A stretch of 34,959 bases of DNA, taken from positions 1 through 34,959 of the forward strand of contig JABCPU010000617.1 of assembly GCA_016800925.1 (NCBI GenBank), read 5' to 3'. The notes beneath the pieces were generated by a model that was given only the letters and a program-made list of their open reading frames with translations, made no database searches and was not told where the DNA came from. The position numbers and the translations under genes are program-made. The number at the start of each line of letters is the position of its first letter. Position 1 is the stretch's first letter. Origin of the DNA: Suillus spraguei (Eukaryota > Basidiomycota > Agaricomycetes > Boletales > Suillaceae). This document shows positions 25,446 to 34,959 of the stretch, piece after piece.

Positions 25446-25556
25446 GATGGGGGGACAGAAGAGCATGGGGAGGAGAGAATGAAGGCATGGGAGATGGGTG
25501 ATGGGTGATATGCAGGAGACAGGGGAGACGGGAGATGAGAGATGGGAGACAGGAGA
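25446..25556. repeat. GGGAGAT minisatellite, left part
   Basis: Variants of GAGATGGGTGAT, GGGAGACAGG and GGAGATG end exactly at the retroelement; the same array resumes at 33,126. Confidence 0.8.
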
Positions 25557-28500
25557 TGTTACGAACTGGGATGGCGTCACCAGCGACAGTGAAAAGACAC
25601 AGCCGGTCTGCTGGGAAGTTCTACAATGTCCAGAAGAGGGCAAGGTAAAAGTACAAGGAACGTGTTCCAAGTACGATCAAGGGTTCGGCCTCAAAGACAA
25701 GTCTAAGAGGTTCTGCGAGAATAGAGACTAAGGCTAAGGAGTGCTTAGACTTAGAGACGACTTAGGTTGGAGACCTAAGCGAAGGAGATTCCAGGTAAAA
25801 CCCAGTAAGATTAAAGTAAAGAATCTACTACAAGTACACTGTGCTTATATAGGTAGATATGTGTGCACAGACCAGGTAACCATGAGAATGTAACTGTGTA
25901 TCCTAATAAGGAAGGCATGTGTTGTACAGATGCGTTGAGCATATGAGTCGAAGTCATGTGACATGATATACAAGTAAGAGGATAAAAGAAGAATGAATAG
26001 GGGCACGTACAACTGTAACATTACCCCCTTATTACATTGAAAGTCACCGACTTTCAAACATCTCTGTTGTCGTCATAGACGGGATCATAGTCGTCATAGT
26101 TAGTGACGTCTTCATCAGCGGCACTTCCTCCTAACATATAAGCCGCTTCCTCCTCTGCTACAGTCCTTGCCCATCGACCTTCTTTTCGTCGTCAACGGTT
26201 AATAAGATACTGTTCCCACCTACGCAGTGCATCATAAAATCCATCGTCCTTCCAGGTAAGCGTAAACGGAGGTTCCCCATGACGCTGAGGGCAGTAAATG
26301 GACAGATGGGTAGGAGCGTGTCGCAGACAGATTTGGCATTGATAGTCGAGACAATTCTTTTGCCGATGTCCGACAATGCCACAGAATCGGCATTTCATGT
26401 TTTCATCAGTGTTAGAAGTGGACATGCGTAATGGTGATGGTGAGGTAATGGGTTTAGGACTGGCGGATCTAGCACGCTTCTTCCCTTTCTGTCGTGTCAT
26501 GCATTTTAAGGCAAAGGCATTGTCCCGTCGAAGCTGTGCCTGTTGCTTGCTGGTTAACGTGTATGCGGATGTGGGGAGGTCAGGAGTAGTCCCTCGTTCA
26601 GCAACCGCAAGAAGTTCGTTAGAGGAAGAAGGGGAGGTGGTGCCTAAGTCTTTTACTAAAACTGGTGAGACAGGATCCATTGGACCAAATAATGACGGGA
26701 TAGACATGGGAGGGTGGATGTGAAGATCGTGAAGTCGAGGACCGAGTGCTATTAATTCAGCAACAGGAATCCCTAATCTTTTTGCAGCTTCATGCTGTTC
26801 TTCTGTACAGGGTTCGTACAACCATGCAGGATGGTCATGAGAGACTATGACAGGAGGCGGTGAGGTTGGTTGTTCGATAGGAGATGGGGTTTGGGGGGAA
26901 TCGAGGTCGGCTTGCGTTTGTTGTAGATCAGTGATGGCTTCTTCGACTAAGTTTCTGGCTACTCTGGTTTCAGCAACTGATTGCTGGATGGTTTCGACGA
27001 CTGCGTTGGTGAGCTGTCCGATCTCTTGGACAGCAGTGCATAAGCCAGCAAGGGAGTCAATACTAGAATACATGCGCGAAGAAGAGGGTGCTGGAATAGG
27101 AAGTGGCATATCTTCCTGCGGAGAGGGAGGTCGAGCAACACCTGCTCGACGTTCGGCCACGATGTGAATAGCTTCTTCAACATCGCTTTTAAAAGAACCG
27201 GGAAGCAACAACATAGCATAAGAACGAATGCGTTTTTGAAGATGTAAGAAGCATTGACGATATGTAGTGTCTGTGGTTTCATTGGCTGTGGCTTCAATGA
27301 GGGCGGCAGTACGGATAATGTTGACGAGGAGGAGGGCCGGGAAGGCACCTCTTTCTGTGAGGATTCTTTCAATTTCAAGGGCGTGTCCTTCATATAGAAG
27401 GGCGGCTTCGATATAGGAGGTGTTATCGATTTCAGTGGCAAGGGTTCCGTAGTTTTCGGCATCAGAGTTGAGGTCATTGTTGGCAATGGTGATGGGGGTG
27501 ATGTAGGCAGTGGGGAAAGACATTTCGATGGTGGTAGTTGATCAAGTGCTTTGTGCAGTTGGTTGACTGAGGGATAATCAGAGGGCGTGTTGCTTCTTAT
27601 AAGCATTCAAGATTCGAGCGGAGTTCTTCAAGTTCTTTTCTGGCAGCCATTCGTTGTCTCCTGATGAATATCCTTTCCAAGAAACAAGATAGCATCGGCG
27701 AGTACTGGTTCCTTTGTGAGAAAGAATTGCTTCTATTTCATATTCTTCTTCTTCGATGATGTCAGGTGGTGGTTCAGGGAAGTTCGGACCGTGTACGTCC
27801 GTTTCGCTATAGGACGATAAGATGGAAGCGTGGAACATAGCATGAATTTTCCACTGCGGGGGAAGTTTGAGTGTGAACGTGATGGGTGATAAGACATCAA
27901 TGATCGGGAAAGGTCCATATTGCTTTGGCGCAAGTTTCCTCGATGGGAGTTTGAGCCTGAGGTTAGCGGCAGATAGCCAGACCTTATCTCCGATCTTCCA
28001 TGGAATGTACTTATCTCCTCAGGATCGTTCGGCCATTGTTTGCATTGCAATGTTATGGCAGGCGATTGCTTCTTCTCTTATCTTCTGCAGGGATCGTACT
28101 CAATCTTCTGCTGCGGGGACTGATGAATCAGGGATAAGGTGAGGGATAGCGCGTGGTTCATATCCCATCATCAAATAAAAGGGGGATGCATTCCTTGCAT
28201 CATGTTTTGGTGGTTGTGGACGAATTTGGCGATTGGTAGATGTTCTACCCAATCTTCGGGATTGTTGCGGCAATAGATGCATAGGTATGTTTCAAGTTCT
28301 TGATTTAGCCTTTCCATTTGACCATCGGTCTGAGGGTGATAAGCTGTAGATGGAGCAATGATGTAATCAAGAAGTGGGCAAGCTCTTTAGAAAAGCGCGA
28401 TAGGAACTGTGGACCTCAATCCGAGATGACTTTGTCATGGAGTCCAAATCGACGGTAAACATGTTTTAAAAATAGCTTAGCAATCCCTTCGGAAGTGACA

Positions 28501-31500
28501 GTTTTTAGACAAGGGATAATAATTACCCCCTTCATAAGGCCATGGTCTACCATGACCATGATACTATCAAAGCCCCCAGAGACAGGAAGGTCGGTGATAA
28601 GATCAACAGAGACCTGGGAAAAGGGGTGAGTCGCAGACGAAGGTATCGGAGCAAGCGGTGGGCGAACAGGATGCGTATCAGCTTTCATTTGCTGGCAAAG
28701 GGCGCAACCCTCAACATATTTCCAAATATAGGAGCCCATAGCGGGCCACCAAGCTTCTTGTTTAACGAGTTCTTCGGTTTTAAATCTACCGGGATGGCCC
28801 GCGGTAGGATGATCATGATACTGTTTCAGGATGTTGGGACGATGCGCCGGTGGAATATAGGCACGATTCTTAAAATAGAGGACGTTCTCCTCAATCTTCC
28901 AGTCAGAGAGCGCTGATTTCATTGGAGGAAGACACACGCCGTCGAGGGCGTCGGACGCTGTCTTGAAGACAGGATCGTCGAGGGGGTCAGAGGATGATAA
29001 GACATCTTGCAGATCGGTATCAATGAGATGAACGAATAGAGCATCAGGAAGGAGGGTCTGGTCCTCATTATCGTCTTTGCCGGAGTCATAGTCGGGCCGG
29101 CGAGATAGTGCATCAGGTACTGCCAATTTAGTACCTGCAACGTGGTGCAGTTCAATGTCATAAATAGACAAAATCAATTGCCAACGTGCTTGGCGACGGG
29201 TAAGCTTCTGTGCACTTCTAAAATACAGAAGATTCTTGTGGTCAGTGAATACCAGGACGGGGTGTGGGTTTCCTTCAAGATAATGGCGCCATTCGTTCAA
29301 TGCCCGGATTACGGCAAGGAGTTCCCAATCAAAGATTTGGTAATTTCATTCTGCGGGGTTCAAAGACTGTGAGAGATATGCACATGGGTGGTAAACACCA
29401 TTTTCATCAGTCTGCAAGAGAACTCCGCCGGTTGCTACGAGTGAAGCGTCGGTAGCAATAGCAAATTGTGGGAAGGATCAGGGTTATGGAGTACCGGTTG
29501 GGATGTAAAGCATCGTTTCAGTTCTTCGAAGGTGTCCATGCATTCGGTTGACCAATCAAAGACCTTATCTTTCTTTGTTAACTCGATAAGGGGTCGGGCG
29601 ATATCGGAATAATGGGAGATGAATGTGCGGTAGAAGTTGCAAAAACCGAGGAAGGATCGAACATCTTTTACAGATTTCGGAATTGGCCATTTGGAGATTC
29701 CCTTGGTTTTGGTGGTATCCATAGCAACTTTCCAGGGCAAATTATCATTCCGAGGTATTCCACTTCTTCTGCATCCAAGGTGCATTTCTCCGGTTTCAAG
29801 AACAGATGTTCCTTTCGTATCTTCATCAAAACCCGTCTTGTTCGTTCGCGATGTTCTGCCATAGTTGTAGAGAAAATCAGGATATCGTCCATGTAGATAA
29901 CCATCCATCCTTGGTTGATTTCCTGCTGGAAGGTGTGATTCATATATGCTTGGAAAGTTGCCGGGCAATTGCAGAGGCCAAAGAACATGATGTTTGGTTC
30001 AAAGAGGCCGAATTCCATAGTAAAAGCAGCTTTCCAGCGATCATTGGGATGAATGCGAATATTGTTATAGCCGGACCGGATATCCATTTTCGTAAAGAAC
30101 TGTGCGTTGTGAAGACGTGCGACAAGGGAGATAGGGAGTGGGAGTGGATAGGGTTCTTGACCATCCAATCATTGATGTAGCGATAATCTTGACAGGGACG
30201 CAATTCTCCACTCTTCTTTCCCACAAAGAAGAAGCCACTGGCTTGGGGTGACTTCGATTCTGAAATGAAACCTTTTGCAATGTTTTCATCGATAAACATT
30301 TTGACGGCAGCGCATTCTTTTTCCGATAGGGGTAAACCTTTGATGTACGAGGGATAAAACCGGGTTTAGTATCGATTCGATGATCAATACCAGGGCATTC
30401 GGGGGTAGTTTGTTCAGTCGTCTTTAGCAAAGACGTCTGCAAAGTCGTGTAAATAGTCCGGGACCAATTCTTCGAAGGATTTCTTTTTCTTTTCCTTCTC
30501 ATCCATGGCAAATTCTTGAGCTTTGTTACTGTATTTCGGAAGGGAGATCGTGGAGTAATTGGGAAGTTGTTTGAGTCGGGAAGTTCCATCTCGTGTGAGA
30601 GGTGTATCCATGGATACTTCTTCGATGATTCTCATACTGATCCCATCAGTATCATACTCCACAAGAAATTCTCCATCTCCAAGCTCGTAAGAGGAAATCT
30701 CGCGTACTTCTGGTGCGTGCCATACATCTTGCATAGTGTTGAATTGGTCATCGTCCTCGGTTGGGATTAGCGAGGGTACAGGTTCTTCTTCGTCGGGGAT
30801 TTCTTCAATCGAAGCTGAAAGAGTTTTCGGAGGGACATAGAACTTGGATAATTTCGGTACATTGGTATCTCGTCCTGAGATCTCTTCTTCTGCTTTTCTT
30901 TTCCCATACTTCTGTTCTTCTATTGGTCGTTGCTCAATAGGTTCTTGTCCGGCCCGATACTCGGGCTCAGATTCATTCTTGCGCTTCTCTGCGTGGGGAA
31001 TTGGTGATACTGATTGTGGCATTTGTACTTCTGGTTCTGGATTGTTGGGAATAGAAGGGACTACGAGGGGTCTCGGAAGTCGGGAGTATTGCCATTTCTT
31101 CGAATGACAATTGAAGGCTGGAGGTAATCCATTCTTCTTTCAATCTGTATCAATATCAATTTCAATTTCATCTGATTTCATCGTTTGAGGGAGGGTTAAT
31201 GTTTCAGCAGCCCAATCTATACTTGGGTTCATTGTTCGTAACCACGGAATTCCCAGAAGGATTTGATCTCTTCTTCCTAGTTTGGTGATGTTAAATTTTC
31301 CATACATGGTTCGTTCATCAATCCTGACCACTAGGAGGCAGTAGTGCGTGATTGGTCCCCCTTTGATAAGAGTTCCATCTGCCGTAGTAACTCGAAATGG
31401 TGTTTTGAGTTTTCGTCGTGTGATTTGATGGAGTTTCACAAACTCTTCGGAGATAAATGTTCCTGCCGCTCCTGAATCGATGACGGTGGTGGTGTCGACA

Positions 31501-33125
31501 GATTTTAGGCGAGTGCGCGAGTGAAGAGTGATAGGGACATGAAGTTCTTTTCTTTCACCTACAGCATGCACAAGTCTTAGTAATACATTGGGAGAAACAT
31601 ATGTCGAATCCTTGTTTCTCCAATTTAAAAATCCTCAACAATCCGTCTGACGGTTTCTTCGTCTTCTTCTTCTTTGACTTTGGTTTGTCGGAGCGGGGTC
31701 TTCTTCTTTCTGTCAGGACAATTGTGAATACGATGTCCTGTCTTTTTGCATCCGAAGCATTGTCCCTTCTTCATGCATTCGGATCTCTCCGTATCGGAGA
31801 TTCGATCTACGACCATTGCATTGGAATCACGGTTCGGGATGTAACGTGCATTCCCGTAGTTCTTCTTCTTCTGTTGTGGAGCATGACGTGTCCTCATGGC
31901 TTGAAGACGATGATGGGAATTTTCAATGGAAACGCATTGCAGCACAATGTCTTGGAATACTTCTGAGACATCTCCTAGTGCGAAAAGCTTTGTAAGGATG
32001 CCCCAATTCAGGCCATCTTGGAAGAATTGGATCTTCGTTGCATTGTCGGTAATGTGAGCCTTGGCTGCAAGTGTCTCAAAGTTGGCAATGTAGGTATGAA
32101 GATCTCTGCTTCCTTGTTTGAGGTCCCTGAGTTTCGTAAGTGCGGTTCCCTTGGTGTCCACTGGGTCGAAGGCCTCTTTGAAGCTTTTCATAAAATCCAC
32201 CATTGTCCCATAACCAACTTTTTGTCCAGAAGTGTTGGTTGATTGAGCATGGTCGAGGAATTGTTCTTTCCAAGATTTGGCATTTTTCTCAGTCATGAAG
32301 GATGTTATGAAAATGATCTTCTGTTTGTCAGTGGTATAAAGCTTTTCGTTGATGTCGAAGTGTAAATTGCATGACTGGATAAATTTGCGAGAGTTATCGC
32401 GATCTCCATCAAAACCAGTTGGCTGACCGATTTTGTATTCAAATTCTTTGGTCATCATGGTGATTTGTCTGGTGAGTTATACTTTCTCGGTGCCTACACG
32501 CGCTGTCTTGCTGTCCGTCAGGGCTTGTCTTTTGTCAGAGGGCTTCTCTTGACAATCGGTCTAGCGTACGCGTACGCTTATCTGCTTATCTAAGCAATCA
32601 GGGTTTGGGGTCGAAGACTGATAGTCGACGATCAGGTAGACTTTAATCTTTTGTTACGAACTGGGATGGCGTCACCAGCGACAATGAAAAGACACAGCCA
32701 GTCTGCTGGGAAGTTCTACAATGTCCAGAAGAGGGCAAGGTAAAAGTACAAGGAACATGTTCCAAGTACGATCAAGGGTTCGGCCTCAAAGACAAGTCTA
32801 AGAGGTTCTGCGAGAATAGAGACTAAGGCTAAGGAGTGCTTAGACTTAGAGACGATTCAAGACGACTTAGGTTGGAGACCTAAGCGAAGGAGATTCCAGG
32901 TAAAACCCAGTAAGATTAAAGTAAAGAATCTACTACAAGTACACTGTGCTTATATAGGTAGATATGTGCGCACAGACCAGGTAACCATGAGAATGTAACT
33001 GTGTATCCTAATAAGGAAGGCATGTGTTGTACAGATGTGTTGAGCATATGAGTCGAAGTCATGTGACATGATATACAAGTAAGAGGATAAAAGAAGAATG
33101 AATAGGGGCACGTACAACTGTAACA
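25557..33125 (-). mobile_element. Complete Ty3/gypsy chromovirus-type LTR retrotransposon
   Basis: Two LTRs (25,557-26,020 and 32,652-33,125) start TGTTAC and end GTAACA. They are flanked on both sides by GGAGA, a 5-bp target duplication. On the minus strand the order is LTR, PBS, gag, protease, RT, RNase H, integrase, chromodomain, extra ORF, polypurine tract, LTR, so it belongs to chromodomain-bearing Ty3/gypsy elements. The LTRs differ at five positions by transition only, plus a 10-bp indel (GATTCAAGAC), suggesting a fairly recent insertion. Pol has several frame breaks and in-frame stops, so this copy is probably not autonomous as assembled. Confidence 0.95.
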
Positions 33126-33417
33126 GGAGACAGGGGAGATGGGGGAGATGGGGAGATGGGGAGATGGGAGAGATGGGAGATGGGAGAGATGGGTGATGGG
33201 AGAGATGGGAGATGGGAGAGATGAGAGATGGTAGATGGGGGAGATGGGGAAGATGGGAGATGGGAGATGGGAGATGGGAGAAGGGAGAAGGGAGACGGCA
33301 GATGGGAGACGGCAGACAGGAGACAGGAGACAGGAGATGGGAGATGGGAGATGGGAGATGGGAGATGGGAGATGGGAGACAGGAGACGGAGATGGGAGAC
33401 ACAAGATGGGAGACACA

Positions 33418-33476
<59 letters not shown>

Positions 33477-34959
33477 TAGGAGACAGGAGACACAAGATGG
33501 GAGATGGGAGAGACAGGAGACCAGTAACAGGAGATGGGAGATGGGAGATGGGAGATGGGAGATGGGAGATGGGAGGGGAGATGGGAGATGGGAGATGGGA
33601 GATGGGAGATGGGAGATGGGAGATGGGAGATGGAGATGGGAGATGGGAGATGGGAGATGGGAGATGGGGACACTTGCATGATTTTGTTGTGTGACAACTT
33701 AATACTGTTGCCCCATATTAAAACTTGACACAAAATATTTATTCAAGTTAATAGTTTGCAGTAAATATAAATAATTTAAAAATCAAAATCAAATGCAATG
33801 ACATGAGGATGAGATGGGCAATAAACTCACAAAGATGGTGATGTGGTACTTTTACTTCTCTCAAAATATTGGTTAAAGTTATAATTTATTTCAAGACCTA
33901 TTATCATTATTAAAGATAATTATTGGGATGAAGCCAAGGCCAGGAAGGCAAAAAGAGTGCGAAGCACTCTTTTTGCCTTCCTGTGCCTTGGGCAAACAGA
34001 ATTATTAGGATGAAGCCTTAGCCAGGGAGCAAAAGGAGTGCTTCACACTCCTTTTGCTTCCTGTGCTGAAGGCACAATGGGTGGTGGACTCGTACTCACT
34101 ACAGGCATGGTCCCCAATGGGAGCCCTCTCGGCAGGCAGATATACTCAGCACAGGCACGGTCCCCAATGGGAGCTCTCTTGACAGGCAGACACTCAGCAT
34201 AGGTGCGGTCCCCATTCACACACAGATACTCACTAACAGGTACGGTCCCCAATGGGAGCCCGCTTACATGCAAAGACTCGCCACAGGCATGGTCCCCATT
34301 GGAAGTTATTTGTACAAGGAGATCCTCAAATATTACTCACTGCAGGGTGGTCCCCCTCTAGACAATTCAGTTGTTTGGAAGTAGAACCAGTACCCTGGAC
34401 ATTGCCAATTGCCATAGATTGTGTCCGGCCAGGCACCAGCCGATGGTAGTACATATATGTATATATGGTGCTGGCCGGTGCATAGATGCCGTGCCCAGAA
34501 ATGAAGCTGGCTGGCACATCAGTGCATCCGGCAGATCATATTTCCCTCTGTGGCAGAACTCTCAACATGGCTGGGCGCGCTAGCCCCTGAGCGGCCCAAG
34601 GAAAGCAATCTACATTTTCTTTGTTAATGCGATTGCTTTCCTTGGGCTGCTCAGGAGCCAGCACACCCAGCCATGTTGAGAGTTCTGCCACAGAGGGAAA
34701 TATGATCTGCCGGATGTTAGCTGATGCCTGGCACATCCAGCTCTATATAGAGCATTATCTATCCAGGCGTAGCAGCATGGATTTCCCTTTCTTCATCTGG
34801 GTGCACTAAGGCTCACAAGGAATTGGCATCCTTTCTTTCCAAGTACACTGATACCTGGCACATCGAGCTCTGTATAGAGCATTATTTATCCAACATATGC
34901 CAAGCATCACGCCTGCACTCAAAACTGTTCGCATCAAGAGTCCTGCCTCAGAGGTAAAT

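Overview
The window looks like accessory, repeat-rich DNA from a basidiomycete fungus, most likely an Agaricomycete; the species cannot be named from the sequence. The evidence is genes with many introns of about 43-80 nt (GT/GC...AG, CTAAC/CTGAC branch sites), two fungal-type (FunK1-like) protein kinase genes, a SNF2-type ATPase of a kind common in mushrooms, and a Ty3/gypsy chromovirus. No rRNA, tRNA or bacterial-style gene was recognised.

Layout. 1-4.5 kb is almost all repeat: a 170-bp tandem repeat, a dispersed hairpin-type repeat, a 2.1-kb minisatellite built on TTTCATAGTGGT, and a short intron-containing gene fragment that is followed by the same motif in inverted orientation. 4.5-6.75 kb holds only weak coding remnants. 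A ten-exon SNF2-like ATPase gene fills 11.5-6.75 kb on the minus strand; its splice sites give one consistent frame, apart from two one-base losses. A MITE-like inverted-repeat element lies at 12.85-13.33 kb. From 13.7 to 22.0 kb there is a 3.1-kb direct duplication of a FunK1-like kinase gene (both copies open, minus strand). Between the copies are an inverted degenerate third fragment and a decayed Tc1/mariner-like transposase. The C-terminal part of an acetamidase-like gene follows (22.6-23.5 kb, plus strand, broken).

The 3' third is a 48-bp minisatellite that reverses orientation midway (24.2-24.9 kb), then a G-rich GGGAGAT minisatellite split by a complete Ty3/gypsy element (25,557-33,125, minus strand). 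The element has 464/474-bp LTRs, a matching 5-bp target duplication GGAGA, gag, pol (protease, RT, RNase H, integrase, chromodomain) and an extra 3' ORF (443 aa) with cysteine/histidine knuckles. Its primer binding site is complementary to the predicted start of its own transcript, so a Tf1-type self-primed mechanism is likely. The window ends in more 48-bp repeats, hairpin repeats and a large foldback.

Themes. Nearly every frame break in otherwise recognisable coding sequence is a one-base contraction of a homopolymer, which points to assembly error or slippage. All six in-frame stops of the retroelement are TGA, and most LTR differences are CpG transitions, which points to cytosine deamination. 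The most promising points are the self-priming signal and the extra 3' ORF of the chromovirus, and the inverted minisatellite arms around the short gene at 1.3-4.5 kb.
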